Shown: positions 45,829 to 55,593, counted from the stretch's first letter. The stretch: DNA of 64,000 bases from Desulfoscipio sp. XC116 (GCF_039851975.1 NZ_CP156660.1:1865035-1929034), one strand, 5' to 3'. The notes: a model not told the origin generated them from the letters alone. A program made the numbers and translations.

Positions 45829-46167
45829 ATGCTAAAAATAGAAGCAATTGTCCGACCGGGTGTGCTTGAGGATATTAAGGAACAACTGGTTAAGTTGGGT
45901 GTTCATGGCATGACGGTATCACAGGTAATGGGGTGCGGGATGCAAAAAGGCAGAACTAAAGTATACCGCGGTACTGAGTATAGCGTTAATCTTTTACCAA
46001 AGGTGAAAATAGAAATTATAGTGGCGGACAGGTTTAAAGAAGGTGTAGTGGATCTATTGATCAAAGCGGCCAGAACCGGAGACATCGGTGACGGCAAAAT
46101 TTTTATTTACCGCATTGAGGATGCTATCCGTATTCGTACCGGTGAAAATGGTGAAGGGGCTCTGTAA
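45829..46167 (+). CDS. glnK: P-II nitrogen regulatory protein (GlnK/GlnB)
   Basis: A 112-residue P-II trimer subunit. MLKIEAIVRPGVLEDIKEQL opens it, the T-loop KVYRGTEYSVNLLPKVKIEI keeps the Tyr used for uridylylation in proteobacteria, and the C-terminal signature is GDIGDGKIFIYRIEDAIRIR. The start is the internal ATG at 45829, because the upstream 20 codons are outside the family. It follows amtB, the conserved amtB-glnK arrangement, and senses 2-oxoglutarate and ATP/ADP. Confidence 0.95.
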   Translation: MLKIEAIVRPGVLEDIKEQLVKLGVHGMTVSQVMGCGMQKGRTKVYRGTEYSVNLLPKVKIEIIVADRFKEGVVDLLIKAARTGDIGDGKIFIYRIEDAIRIRTGENGEGAL

Positions 46168-46278
46168 TTTTCCGGTAAGCGCGAGGCAAAAGCCATATGC
46201 CGACAGTATATGGCTTTTGCCCCCAAACCCAACTGTCAGCCCGTTTTTTTTATTGGCTGTGGTTGTCGGATCAATTTA

Positions 46279-47412
46279 TTACTTGTTATTTAACCCGGCA
46301 ACATCTATTTCCGCGGCCAGATCCAGGATACGGGCCAATGTTTTTTCACGTCTGGCGTTAATGGCAGCAAAATCCATGTACGGCGCATAATATTTTTCCA
46401 TATCATCATGTCCGGCCTTGGCCTGGCGGATAAATGATATAGCTTGTTCCATACATTCACGGTACATTTTGCGGGCCGTGGTTTTTTCCATGAGATATTT
46501 TTCATTGAGAATGGGGTTTACGCATTCCATTGTATCAATGACCACATCCCCCGCCCGGGGGCGAAAATCGTGCGGTTCCACCGAGTTAACGATTGCCACG
46601 TCCAGACCGGGTATTACCAGGTGGTCGATTAAATTGGGCTCTAGGGCACAATGGTATGCTTCCACATCAAACCCGCGCATCATAGCCGCATCCATCAGCC
46701 TGCCCACAAGTACGTTTTTGCCGGTTCCGTCATCGCCTTCAATAACATATCGCTTGCCAATATGATCCACAATGGTAGCTAAATGACTCGCCGAGCCATC
46801 CGGTGTAATAGCGGTGGCAAAAAGCCGCCTGGCTTTGGGGTTATCAGTTTGCCGGTCCTGTCCCTCAAAAATCTCGTGCACCAGATCCAGCACCATACGG
46901 TCAAAGCTGCCTACGTTAAAAGCACCTGTTCCGGTGTAGTATAGCTTTACTTCGTTAAGAAATATTTTAGCGGCCGCTAAATACGCATAAGCCCGGTTGA
47001 AAAGTCTGCCGACCTCCTTGGTGCAGGCTAATATCTCCTGCTTATTGGCGCGGATACCCTGTTCGTTCCAATGATCCCCCAAATGAATAATGCTGTCAAC
47101 GGCTCCGGGGTGTTTGGGATCCACTATATGGGGAGCGGTACCATCGAGCATGGCTACCTTTATGGCCGGTATCACCACACCATCCAGCGAGCCGTTATCC
47201 GACGAGCAGCAGTGCAGCTCCACATCATACCCTCGCTCCAACATTTCTTCAGCAATTTTACGCATAAAAGTAGATTTGCCGACTCCGGGCCCGCCTTTGA
47301 TGACAAATATCCGGGTAGCTTCCTGCTGATCAATAATATAATCATAAAAAGAGTAAAAGCCCTGGCTGGTATTACCGCCGGGAAAAACTTTTTTCATTCT
47401 TCCCTTTGACAA
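46279..47412 (-). CDS. P-loop ATPase-like protein with two related halves (PRK06851-like)
   Basis: A 377-residue protein. The first half has a clear Walker A, VIKGGPGVGKSTFMRKIAEE (about 37-56), and VELHCCSSDNGSLDGVVIPA after it. The second half repeats the layout from about residue 218: YVIEGDDGTGKNVLVGRLMD, then VEAYHCALEPNLIDHLVIPG. The second P-loop ends in Lys-Asn instead of Lys-Ser/Thr. This internal duplication is a mark of the family, whose function is unknown to me. The start is a TTG behind GGGGGAA; an ATG 15 bases downstream is an alternative. Confidence 0.8.
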   Translation of the reverse strand: MSKGRMKKVFPGGNTSQGFYSFYDYIIDQQEATRIFVIKGGPGVGKSTFMRKIAEEMLERGYDVELHCCSSDNGSLDGVVIPAIKVAMLDGTAPHIVDPKHPGAVDSIIHLGDHWNEQGIRANKQEILACTKEVGRLFNRAYAYLAAAKIFLNEVKLYYTGTGAFNVGSFDRMVLDLVHEIFEGQDRQTDNPKARRLFATAITPDGSASHLATIVDHIGKRYVIEGDDGTGKNVLVGRLMDAAMMRGFDVEAYHCALEPNLIDHLVIPGLDVAIVNSVEPHDFRPRAGDVVIDTMECVNPILNEKYLMEKTTARKMYRECMEQAISFIRQAKAGHDDMEKYYAPYMDFAAINARREKTLARILDLAAEIDVAGLNNK

Positions 47413-47803
47413 AATGAGGTTCCCCCTTTATTATAAATACCTGCCGCAGCCTGTGACGTTAAATACCCGTATCTAGTATCAATTATCGATATAAAGGCAG
47501 CCTTGTTCGAATGCATGGCTGCCGTGCCACAGGTATTAAGCCCCCAAACAAAGTAATATTTTAAGCGGATGCGGCCGGCACCCTTTAATTGTGGCGGATA
47601 TACTCTCACAATATAAAGCGCCATGATACAGGCATTTTTGATAAACCTTCTCATGGCGCCGTTGCCAGAGTGTTTTCGTAAACCACAGGGTTATTTTATT
47701 ATATGCGGGGATATGAAAAAAAGATTTGCCAAAATGGCGCCCGGATGTGCCATATATTGGACACAAATGGCGGCAGTCCGCTTTAGGGAGGCCGGCAATA
47801 GGC
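47413..47803. other. Intergenic region without a supported gene
   Basis: I see no convincing gene. A hairpin GGCAGCC/GGCTGCC (47496-47523) with a short T-tract on the minus strand may end the nitrilase transcript or form part of the next leader. Confidence 0.4.
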
Positions 47804-48637
47804 TTAGCCCTTCTTAAACAGTTCACCGTACAACTCCGGTCGCCGGCTGTTCAGGTAAAAACTATGGCGCATGGAACCGGATTCCCGGCGGCGTATGGTA
47901 TTGATGATGACGGGGTCCAGATCGGCCACCAGCAGTTCCTCACGATTATTAAACGCCTCAGCGACGATGTTGCCTTTGGGATCAATCACCAGCGCTCCGC
48001 CGCAAAAGCTGTGCCCGGCGCCGTCCTCGCCCACTAAATTGCAGGCCGCCAAAAACACCGCATTATCGTAAGCGCGGGCAGTCATATATTTTAGCCATAT
48101 TTCCCGGCGGTTTCCTACGATAGTGGGTGAGGCATGGGGGGCAAAGATTATTTCCGCCCCTTTGAGCGATAAAATAGCGGTAACTTCAGGAAAATGCAAG
48201 TCCCAGCATATTTGCACAGCAAAATTTTGGTTGGCATGGCTAAACACCGGCAGCTCCGCGCCCGGTGTAAAATTTGGTTTTTCGCTGTTGCCCAAATGGG
48301 TTTTTCTATATTTGAACAGCTTTCCGTCAGGGAAAGCAACCAGCTGGGTTATGTATGGTTTACCGGTGGACGAGGTCTCCGCCATTCCCGCCAGTATTAC
48401 CAGCCGGTACCGGTGTGCCATATCCGTTATACGCCCGCATGAAGGTCCGGGCAGGGGTTCAGCGGTGGGCCCGGAGTGGTGGCGGCTGTACCCCTGTACA
48501 CATAGTTCGGGAAAACATATCATATCGGCTTTTTTATCGGCAGCCTCACGGATGAAAGTCTCCATTTTATCCAAATTATTTTTTGTTTCCGCCAAGCGCG
48601 CATTCATCTGTACCAGGGCTATTCTGGTTTGTTCCAT
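47804..48637 (-). CDS. Carbon-nitrogen hydrolase (nitrilase superfamily)
   Basis: A 277-residue enzyme with the nitrilase triad: Glu in ICFPELCVQGYS (about 40-51), Lys in FKYRKTHLGNSEK (about 106-118) and Cys in VQICWDLHFPE (about 140-150). GGALVIDPKGNIVAEA is also typical. It hydrolyses an amide or nitrile, releasing ammonia, which suits the nitrogen-assimilation neighbourhood, but the substrate is not known. Closest in style to omega-amidase/N-carbamoyl-type branches. Confidence 0.88.
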   Translation of the reverse strand: MEQTRIALVQMNARLAETKNNLDKMETFIREAADKKADMICFPELCVQGYSRHHSGPTAEPLPGPSCGRITDMAHRYRLVILAGMAETSSTGKPYITQLVAFPDGKLFKYRKTHLGNSEKPNFTPGAELPVFSHANQNFAVQICWDLHFPEVTAILSLKGAEIIFAPHASPTIVGNRREIWLKYMTARAYDNAVFLAACNLVGEDGAGHSFCGGALVIDPKGNIVAEAFNNREELLVADLDPVIINTIRRRESGSMRHSFYLNSRRPELYGELFKKG

Positions 48638-48828
48638 ATTTTCACCTGATTTTCACCTGATAATTAGTATTTAAACGTGACAAACCATAAAAAATGACCT
48701 TCGGTCGCTTTGCTGTAATACTGCTTTGCCGCTATACTCAAGCACGTAACCCATATATTGTATATATTATTAATGTGCCATCCTTATTTTAACACCTGCG
48801 GCAACCGGAAATGCAGTATTTTTTTAAA

Positions 48829-49713
48829 CTAAGCAATACTTGCCGCGTCAGCGCTTTGATGGTCACGCTGTAAATATGATGCGTTTCTGATAAAATCAAG
48901 CAATGCTTCCTTGCTGTCGGGTACAGGCGCGTTTTGGGGAATTAGCCCACTGTTGATTAATTCCCGGTAAACCTCTACTATCCAGGGAGTTCTGAGCCCG
49001 CAACTGTTTAACAGCTTCTGGTCTAGAAAAATCTCCCTGGGGTTTCCTTCCCCGATTACCTTACCGCCGTTGATAAGGTAAACATAGTCGGCCCAAGTAT
49101 AGGCCAAGTCAACATCATGGGTGGACATAACCAGCGTCTTCCCTTGTGTGTTTAACTGGTGCAGCATTTCCATTATTTTTTCAGCCATACGGGGATCTAA
49201 ACAAGCAGTGGGTTCATCAAAAATTATTACCCGGGGTTCCATAGCCAGTACCCCGGCGATGGATACCCGCTTTTTTTGGCCGTAACTTAAAAAATGAGTA
49301 GGTTTGCTTTTTAGTCCGTCAATCTCTGTTTCTTGCATAACCTTTTGGGCCCTGGCGAGGGCGGCATCCTTATCAAAACCCAAATTTAACGGCCCAAAGG
49401 CAATATCCTGCAGCACACTGGCGGAAAAAAGCTGGTTATCCGGGTCCTGGAATACAATACCCACATCTTTCCGCAACTCCACTAAAGAACGGTGCTTATA
49501 ATCTACCGGTCGCCCGGCAAATAATACTTGCCCCCGCCGGGGGCGCAGTATACCGTTAAAGTGCAGAAACAAAGTGGACTTACCGGCCCCGTTGGCACCC
49601 AACACCACTATCTTTTGACCTTCTTTAATTTGCATAGTTAAGCCATTTAGTGCATTGGTACCGTCCGGATAGTCATATACCAGCTCACGGACCTCAATAA
49701 TATATTGTTTCAC
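48829..49713 (-). CDS. cbiO: Cobalt ECF transporter ATPase CbiO
   Basis: A roughly 294-residue ABC ATPase: Walker A LGANGAGKSTLF, Q-loop FQDPDNQLFS, signature LSYGQKKRVSIAG, Walker B VIIFDEPTACLDPR, and switch His in VMSTHDVDLAY. The start is placed at a GTG (49711-49713) that overlaps the cbiQ stop and follows GGGGGG; the earlier ATG at 49740 would run into cbiQ. It energises CbiMNQ. Confidence 0.9.
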   Translation of the reverse strand: MKQYIIEVRELVYDYPDGTNALNGLTMQIKEGQKIVVLGANGAGKSTLFLHFNGILRPRRGQVLFAGRPVDYKHRSLVELRKDVGIVFQDPDNQLFSASVLQDIAFGPLNLGFDKDAALARAQKVMQETEIDGLKSKPTHFLSYGQKKRVSIAGVLAMEPRVIIFDEPTACLDPRMAEKIMEMLHQLNTQGKTLVMSTHDVDLAYTWADYVYLINGGKVIGEGNPREIFLDQKLLNSCGLRTPWIVEVYRELINSGLIPQNAPVPDSKEALLDFIRNASYLQRDHQSADAASIA

Positions 49714-50489
49714 AATATCCCCCCCGCGTACAGCGCCCAAGCCGCCAGCGCAGTGTCAACCAATATAATAACCAGCACATGGCGGGCCGACCAGTTTCGT
49801 TTATCTTCTATAAAATGCAGCTGCCCATCGTAACAACGCGCCACCAGAGCGTCATACATAGTTTGAGATTGCCGGTATGATTTAATAAACATGGATAAGA
49901 CTAATTGGCTTAAGGATGTAAAACCGGTGCGCGTGTTTTTATAACCCAGCCGGGAAGATTGGGCGGTATAGATTTGCCCTGCCGCTTCCAGCAGTATAAA
50001 TATCAACCGGTACATTAAGGTAATTAATTCCACCACCAGTGCGGGCACGCACAGTTTCTTCAGCAGACCCACCATTTCCGTCATGGGCGTGGTAAGCGAT
50101 AAAAAATACAGGCAGGATACCGCTCCCAGCGAGCGGAAAAATAAATTTGCCGCAGTATCCAGTCCCACATTGGTTACGCCCACGGCATAATCGCCCAGAT
50201 AGATGGCCCAAAGAAACTGTTGCGATTCACAAGTTACGGAAACCGCCACTGCAGTTACGCCAATAATGAGAAACGCGCCCGGCAGCATGAGCAGCTTGCC
50301 ATAAAACCGCCAGGGTATTCCGGCTAAAAACATCACTGCCCCGGCCATCAAAAAAATGACAGCCAGGGAAGTGTACAATGAAGGCATTGCCAGACAAATC
50401 GTAATGGTTAAGGCGAAAAAAATGCCTTTTTCAGCGGGATGTACCGACAAAAGCCTGTTGTTGTATGCATAATGATCAATTAGCAACAT
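49710..50489 (-). CDS. cbiQ: Cobalt ECF transporter transmembrane protein CbiQ
   Basis: A 259-residue membrane protein with five or six segments. The cytoplasmic helix motif QSSRLGYKNTRTGFTSLSQL and SYRQSQTMYDALVARCYDG carry the Ala-Arg-Gly type coupling sequences that contact the ATPase CbiO. It begins seven bases after the cbiN stop. Confidence 0.9.
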   Translation of the reverse strand: MLLIDHYAYNNRLLSVHPAEKGIFFALTITICLAMPSLYTSLAVIFLMAGAVMFLAGIPWRFYGKLLMLPGAFLIIGVTAVAVSVTCESQQFLWAIYLGDYAVGVTNVGLDTAANLFFRSLGAVSCLYFLSLTTPMTEMVGLLKKLCVPALVVELITLMYRLIFILLEAAGQIYTAQSSRLGYKNTRTGFTSLSQLVLSMFIKSYRQSQTMYDALVARCYDGQLHFIEDKRNWSARHVLVIILVDTALAAWALYAGGIL

Positions 50490-50495
50490 AGAAGT

Positions 50496-50789
50496 TTATT
50501 CCTTATCGGAATTTTTTTTGCCTTTCATATAGCCCAGATAATAACATATAAAACCAGCCCCCAACGCTCCCTGCAGAGCGAATAACAGACTTTCGATTTC
50601 TCCGCTGGGTGGTTCCCAGATGGCGGAAAACCATGGTTGATAGTTGGGGTTGATTTCTATAATAACTTCCTCCGCTTGTCCGTCGGCTCCGCCGAATTCA
50701 GCGCCGTTAACCATTACCAGGGGCACTATGGCCAGAGCCACTACCAAAGCAAGTAACAGTAAATTATTACGCAGCAGATTGCTTTTCAC
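50496..50789 (-). CDS. cbiN: Cobalt transport protein CbiN
   Basis: A 97-residue protein with two membrane helices (about 8-26 and 70-90) and an extracytoplasmic loop containing GADGQAEEVIIEINPNYQPW, WFSAIWEPPSGEIESLLFAL. CbiN helps load cobalt into CbiM. One base separates it from cbiM. Confidence 0.92.
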   Translation of the reverse strand: MKSNLLRNNLLLLALVVALAIVPLVMVNGAEFGGADGQAEEVIIEINPNYQPWFSAIWEPPSGEIESLLFALQGALGAGFICYYLGYMKGKKNSDKE

Positions 50790-50790
50790 G

Positions 50791-51573
50791 CTAACGCACC
50801 TCCCTCTGCAAGTGCTCCGGGATAACGGCCAGCTCCACCAGTTCGTTTTGGTTATAATTATACAGCAAATTAAAGACTAATACAGTCAATAATCCTTCAC
50901 TGACCGCCAGGGGAATTTGCGTAACAGCAAAAATAGCTGCGAACTTGTTAAACGAAGCCATTATTCCCCCGGTGGCATCCGGTATGGCCAAGGCCAGCTG
51001 CAGCGAGGTGGTAATGTAAGTAAGCAAATCACCCAGCGCCGCGCCCGAAAAGACAGCCAGCCATAACGGGGTACCCAGTCGCCGACACAGTTTATAAACA
51101 CCATAGGCCACAAACGGTCCGACTACGGCCATGGAAAAAGCATTTGCACCCAGAGTGGTAATACCGCCGTGGGCCAGCAGCAACGCCTGAAACAGAAGCA
51201 CAATGCTGCCCAACACCGCCATAGCGGCCGGTCCGAACAGTATAGCACCCAGGCCAACACCGGTGGGATGCGAGCAGCTGCCCGTCACCGAGGGCAGTTT
51301 AAGAGCGCTCAGAGCAAAGGCAAAAGCCCCGGCAAAGGCGATAAGCATTTTCATTTTTGGATTTAATCCAACTGTTTTGTTAATTGAAATCAGACCCAGA
51401 ATAAAAAACGGCAAGGTTAACAAATACCACACTCCACACCACAATGAAGGCAAATAACCTTCCATTATATGCATGGCATAAGCATTTTCCGGTACAGCTA
51501 TCACCAACAGCATAATATATAAAAACGCAAGACCAGTGTATGACTTATTCAATAATAACACCTTCCTCTGCAC
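50791..51573 (-). CDS. cbiM: Cobalt transport protein CbiM (substrate-specific subunit)
   Basis: A 260-residue membrane protein. After an N-terminal hydrophobic leader ([19 protein letters not shown]) comes [20 protein letters not shown], in which the mature N-terminal Met-His binds cobalt. Further motifs: [20 protein letters not shown] and [20 protein letters not shown]. First gene of cbiMNQO and preceded by cbiJ. Confidence 0.95.
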   Translation of the reverse strand: MQRKVLLLNKSYTGLAFLYIMLLVIAVPENAYAMHIMEGYLPSLWCGVWYLLTLPFFILGLISINKTVGLNPKMKMLIAFAGAFAFALSALKLPSVTGSCSHPTGVGLGAILFGPAAMAVLGSIVLLFQALLLAHGGITTLGANAFSMAVVGPFVAYGVYKLCRRLGTPLWLAVFSGAALGDLLTYITTSLQLALAIPDATGGIMASFNKFAAIFAVTQIPLAVSEGLLTVLVFNLLYNYNQNELVELAVIPEHLQREVR

Positions 51574-51725
51574 TTTCTAAGAAGTATAAATCCTTCTATA
51601 ATCCGTTTGGAATCCGTTTGGCAAATACTTGCCGGCATCTCCCCGCCGCTGTAGTCCGATCGGAAGTAAACAATAGGGGCTGTTAAAACGCAATCGAGTT
51701 TTGGCCTGCTTTATACAGCCATTCA

Positions 51726-52493
51726 TCAGTTATGCAGCGGCAGCTGCCGGTTAATTATCCGCACGGCTTCCTCCCAGTTATATTCGTTGCCTGCGATAAC
51801 GCTCCGGCGTTTGACAATTACAACCGGTATCTTTAAGTCAAGGGCGGCATCAATTTTGGTATCGATACCGCCGGCCCGGCCGCTGTCCTTGCTTACCACC
51901 ACCGCGGCCCGGTACATTTTAAACAATGCCTTATTAATTTGCTTAGAAAAGGGACCTTGCATGGCTATAATGTCCCTGGTGTTAATTCCCATGTCCTGAC
52001 ATTTTTTAATAACCCGGTGTTCGGGAAGTACTCTTACCACCAGACGAATACCATGGGTATCCTGTAATGATATAAAGTGCTCCAAATTATGACTACCCGT
52101 CGTTAGAAAAACTGTTTTTCCCAAATCAGCGGCTTTTTCAGCGGCCTCGGACATGGAGTACACCGGATGAATAAGCTCATGGTGAGTCAAATTAATTTCT
52201 TCTCTGCCGATGCGCAGGTACATAATATCCATTGCTCTGCATTGCTGAGCCAGCTCGTTTTCCTCCGTTACGGCAAAAGGATGCCTTGCGTCGACAACGG
52301 CCCGTACGCCCAACCGTTCCAACCAGGCAGCCGCTTTGTCCGGTAAATCGCTTTCCACCAGGGAGGCCCCGTATTCCACAGCCAGTTCCCTGCCATAATC
52401 CATAGAGGCTATGGCGCCGACTTGGTAACCCTGCCCCGCCAATTTTTTAGTAATCATTCTGCCATCTCTTGTTCCCTGCAAAACCAGAATCAC
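51726..52493 (-). CDS. cbiJ: Precorrin-6A/cobalt-precorrin-6A reductase
   Basis: A roughly 255-residue CobK/CbiJ enzyme. Start placed at GTG (VILVLQGTRDGRMITKKLAG) because GGGAG precedes it; the ATG at 52514 adds seven Trp-rich residues unlike the family. Family motifs: GVRAVVDARHPFAVTEENEL, FLTTGSHNLEHF and VVVSKDSGRAGGIDTKI. It reduces (cobalt-)precorrin-6A in corrin ring synthesis. The remaining cobalamin pathway genes are not in the window. Under the B12 riboswitch. Confidence 0.9.
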   Translation of the reverse strand: MILVLQGTRDGRMITKKLAGQGYQVGAIASMDYGRELAVEYGASLVESDLPDKAAAWLERLGVRAVVDARHPFAVTEENELAQQCRAMDIMYLRIGREEINLTHHELIHPVYSMSEAAEKAADLGKTVFLTTGSHNLEHFISLQDTHGIRLVVRVLPEHRVIKKCQDMGINTRDIIAMQGPFSKQINKALFKMYRAAVVVSKDSGRAGGIDTKIDAALDLKIPVVIVKRRSVIAGNEYNWEEAVRIINRQLPLHN

Positions 52494-52802
52494 CCAAAAC
52501 CACTCCCAGTGCACAAAAGCCCCCTTATTTTAGCGGGGGGCTTGAAGTAATTATAGAGGCCGCAAGCAAACCGCAGCTCAACCACCCCCTGATATAACTG
52601 TCAGCGGTGCGCTTGAACAGGCCTGGCTTGCTGTTTTGGGTATGCGGCCCCAAGTACTTTTCGGGTTACCATGCCTACACAGCAAAAAATGCAACCAAAT
52701 TTAAGCTGTGCGTTTCTCGAACGACAGCACCTGTTGATCATTTCAAAACCAAACTGATTCTACGGGCAAATACAATTTATACGCATAAATGAGCATATAA
52801 AA

Positions 52803-52834
52803 AAGCCTTAACTCCCAATCAGAGGCTAAGGCTT
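52803..52834 (-). terminator. Terminator between the B12 riboswitch and cbiJ
   Basis: AAGCCTTA/TAAGGCTT stem followed on the minus strand by TTTTTT; the expression platform of the riboswitch. Confidence 0.75.
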
Positions 52835-52922
52835 ATCTTTACACTACCGCATTAAATCCGCTATGCCGCGGCTGCAAAGTATTCACACCAACCCTCTCCT
52901 TGGGAGGTTAACCATGTGTGAA

Positions 52923-53099
52923 CTCGGGTAGGTCTCCTGACTTATGGCTCATTGCCCGCCTTTAGCCTTCCCGGTTACGCCGGTGGCAATTAAAAGGAGG
53001 CTCGCCATTTACAGTGGCCGGACCGTCCAGGATTTTCACCTGATTCCCTATTATCCCTATAAAAGCTGTATCAACTTACACAGTTTTAGGGCACCCGAG
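52923..53099 (-). promoter_or_regulatory. Cobalamin riboswitch
   Basis: On the minus strand the P1 stem CTCGGGT/ACCCGAG closes an element holding AATCAGGTGAAAATCCTGG, GGCCACTGTAAATGG and AGTCAGGAGACC, the B12-box and core sequences of adenosylcobalamin riboswitches. It precedes a terminator and the cbiJ-cbiMNQO genes, so cobalt uptake should be shut off by cobalamin. Confidence 0.95.
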
Positions 53100-53177
53100 T
53101 AGTTCCAAGTATTAAATTACTCAATTGATATTAACACATTTAAGATATGTTGTCCATAGTTAGTAAGCCTGCCGCAA

Positions 53178-53579
53178 TTACTGAAGCAGTATGGACAATA
53201 ATCCCAATGGGTTACTTAGAAGCAGAACATCCGTGGCATCAAAGCTTAAAGTTATATCCTTTTGGACATTTAATGGCACAACCTCCAAAGTAACAGTGGC
53301 CTGTGCGGTGGTACCCTGAATAGATATATCCCGCACATTGTGCAGCTTAATATTTCCTTTAAGTTTATCAATCAACTTTTCCGCCACGGGCGCGGCAGCC
53401 CCCACATATTTTTGGACTGTTTCCATATTGCCGTCGTTAATACCGTTAATCAGTTCAGTAACCGCGTTACTGACATCATCTTCGGTAAGCACCGTGGCAT
53501 TTTCGGTATAATCTTTAGCTGATGAGCATCCTGCCACAAATAAAGAAATAATCAGCAGCAATAACAATAGGCGTTTCAT
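53178..53579 (-). CDS. Small lipoprotein of unknown function
   Basis: A 133-residue protein beginning MKRLLLLLLIISLFVAGCSS, a clear lipoprotein signal with lipobox FVAGC. The mature part is a mixed alpha/beta domain, possibly DUF4878/NTF2-like (VTELINGINDGNMETVQKYV, then TAQATVTLEVVPLNVQKDIT). It lies upstream of the B12-controlled genes, on the same strand, but before the riboswitch. No function assigned. Confidence 0.75.
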   Translation of the reverse strand: MKRLLLLLLIISLFVAGCSSAKDYTENATVLTEDDVSNAVTELINGINDGNMETVQKYVGAAAPVAEKLIDKLKGNIKLHNVRDISIQGTTAQATVTLEVVPLNVQKDITLSFDATDVLLLSNPLGLLSILLQ

Positions 53580-53738
53580 AATTACCCGATTCAAGGAAAC
53601 CGCCGTATTCAGCTATATTGTATTGATAGTGAAATACAGCTTGGTTGCCTTCTAACGGGCCTTCACCCCTTTCGGTTTAAACTTATTTTTTTCAGTAACC
53701 TCGTTAGTCCTCAACGTTATTTTAATTTAAGATGATCC

Positions 53739-54545
53739 TCAATCCGCATTGAATAAGGCAACCAGCTTTTTCATACCCTTCAGAAGCCGCGGGCCTGTGC
53801 GACAGAGAAAGTGGCAGGGAATAGTATGCACCCGCCTTGCTTTTACAGCCGGGACTTGCGCCAGGAGAGGGTTTTCCATTATACTTGCAGCGTCCCGGTC
53901 GCAAGGGCGAAAGGCCAAATTGCAGCCCGGACATCTTTTACGCGGTGGTTCTTCCGGGGAGCGGCCACAGGATAGTATAATGTCCGGATCATAGCTGCTA
54001 ACATCGGACCAAGCGATAGGAACATATGAAATTTCCTCAACAAAGGGCATTAAGGACGCTCCTGCCAGCTGCAAAGCATCGTATTGGCAGGAAGCGGGGC
54101 CGGGGGTCATTAATTTACGGTTGCCCATGACAAAAACCACTTTGGGGCGAGGGTGTTTTAATGCTTTTTCTTTAATTTGCTGAAGTTCACTTTTAAGATT
54201 ATCCAATGCTTGAATCCCGGCCTTGCCTGCTTGGGTGTGTTGAACCAGTTTTTCTATGCCAATGAACAGTTCGCCGACTGTTTGAGGTTCGAAAACGAAT
54301 ACCCTGAGCCCTGCCCGGCGTAATTCCTCCGTACAGCTCTTATGGATAGTTCCGCCGGCCAGTACCAAATCGGGCTGCGTAGATATTATCCCGGCCACAT
54401 CCGGATCGGCAAAGGTGCCCATCCGGGGTTTGGACAATGCTTGGGCCGGATAATCGCAGTGAACGGTAACCCCTGCTATTTGTTGTCCCAGTCCCAGGGC
54501 AAATAGTATTTCCGTGTGTGACGGAACAAGCGAGATAATGCGCAT
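53739..54545 (-). CDS. Cobalamin-binding (BtuF-like) protein without signal peptide
   Basis: A 268-residue protein of the BtuF/FecB substrate-binding fold: MRIISLVPSHTEILFALGLG at the N-terminus, then VTVHCDYPAQALSKPRMGTF and QPDLVLAGG. There is no signal peptide or lipobox, and no permease or ATPase gene is adjacent. Related orphan proteins are annotated as cobalamin-binding. It may act in the cytoplasm. A GTGCCGC/GCGGCAC hairpin lies 25 bases upstream of the start. Confidence 0.8.
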   Translation of the reverse strand: MRIISLVPSHTEILFALGLGQQIAGVTVHCDYPAQALSKPRMGTFADPDVAGIISTQPDLVLAGGTIHKSCTEELRRAGLRVFVFEPQTVGELFIGIEKLVQHTQAGKAGIQALDNLKSELQQIKEKALKHPRPKVVFVMGNRKLMTPGPASCQYDALQLAGASLMPFVEEISYVPIAWSDVSSYDPDIILSCGRSPEEPPRKRCPGCNLAFRPCDRDAASIMENPLLAQVPAVKARRVHTIPCHFLCRTGPRLLKGMKKLVALFNAD

Positions 54546-54888
54546 GCCAATAGCCTCCGATTCTAAAAGACATCACGTGCCGCTTGCGCGGCACCATCAG
54601 AGGATGCAAATTGCATCTCAGTTTATATTTCTTGCAAATGTAAGCTTTATCCTGCCATTAGGCGAACAAAGTCGCGAATGATTTGGCGTAGTCCGGCGGC
54701 ATCGCGGCACGGCTTGTCCCACGGGACGCCGCTGTTGCTTGGATGGGCGTTGGCTCGGCTTATATTTACTAAAGCATTATCCTGTGATAATATACAGGCA
54801 GCCTTTAGGCAGTTGGCGCGGTTATTTAAAAACGATAAAGATTTCCGGTCGCAGACACCCGGATTATCAAAACAAGGAGGCGGTTTTT
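54546..54888. other. Intergenic region with hairpins, no gene seen
   Basis: Contains GATGCAAATTGCATC and GTGCCGC-GCAA-GCGGCAC palindromes near the BtuF-like gene and GC-rich sequence before the queuosine-precursor transporter. I looked for a preQ1 riboswitch in front of the transporter and could not identify one. Confidence 0.35.
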
Positions 54889-55563
54889 TTGCGCTTATTC
54901 CCTATTTTAATGGCTTTGTTTGTTACTATCTTACTGGTTTCAAACACTGTGGCGGTAAAAATAACTCATGTTGGACCTTTTTATTTCGACGGCGCAACGA
55001 TTCTATTTCCAATAGCCTATATATTCGGAGATGTACTCACCGAAGTTTATGGGTATAAACGAAGCAGGGTTGTTGTATGGACCGGGTTTTTCGCTTGCAT
55101 AATTATGTCACTGGTTTACTGTCTGGTCGGTATACTGCCGGCTGCCGCTGATTGGCAGCAACAAAATGCTTACATGGCAATTTTAGGCCAGACACCAAGG
55201 ATAGTAGTGGCAAGTTTGGTTGCCTACCTTTGCGGCGAATTTATTAATGCCTATATACTTTCTAAAATGAAAATCGCCACCAAAGGAAGATTCCTTTGGA
55301 CCAGGACTATTGGCTCGACAATGGTGGGCCAGGGGGTAGACACAGTTTTATTCGTTGCTATAGCATTTACAGGCGTCATATCGTCCAATCTTTTGTTGTA
55401 CATGATAGTGTCAAATTACGTATTTAAAACGGTCTTTGAGATTTTGGCCACTCCCTTAACGTATGCTGCCGTTGGATTTGTTAAAAAAGCTGAATCCGTT
55501 GATTATTACGACGTAGATACTGATTTCAATCCCTTCAAAGTTACCTTTAAAGACATGGTCTAA
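54889..55563 (+). CDS. Queuosine precursor transporter (YhhQ/VUT family)
   Basis: A 224-residue membrane protein of about six segments. The start is a TTG (54889-54891), eight bases after AAGGAGG; the product starts MRLFPILMALFVTILLVSNT. Family motifs: VGPFYFDGATILFPIAYIFG, DVLTEVYGYKRSRVVVWTGF, and WTRTIGSTMVGQGVDTVLF. YhhQ-type proteins import preQ0/preQ1 for tRNA queuosine. No que genes are in the window. Confidence 0.87.
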   Translation: MRLFPILMALFVTILLVSNTVAVKITHVGPFYFDGATILFPIAYIFGDVLTEVYGYKRSRVVVWTGFFACIIMSLVYCLVGILPAAADWQQQNAYMAILGQTPRIVVASLVAYLCGEFINAYILSKMKIATKGRFLWTRTIGSTMVGQGVDTVLFVAIAFTGVISSNLLLYMIVSNYVFKTVFEILATPLTYAAVGFVKKAESVDYYDVDTDFNPFKVTFKDMV

Positions 55564-55593
55564 AATAACCCGGTAAGCAAAAAAAGTTTTTGG

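Noticed and set aside
54546-54888. preQ1 riboswitch in front of the queuosine-precursor transporter
   Set aside because: Expected by function, but I found neither a class I aptamer core nor a class II pattern, and no terminator.
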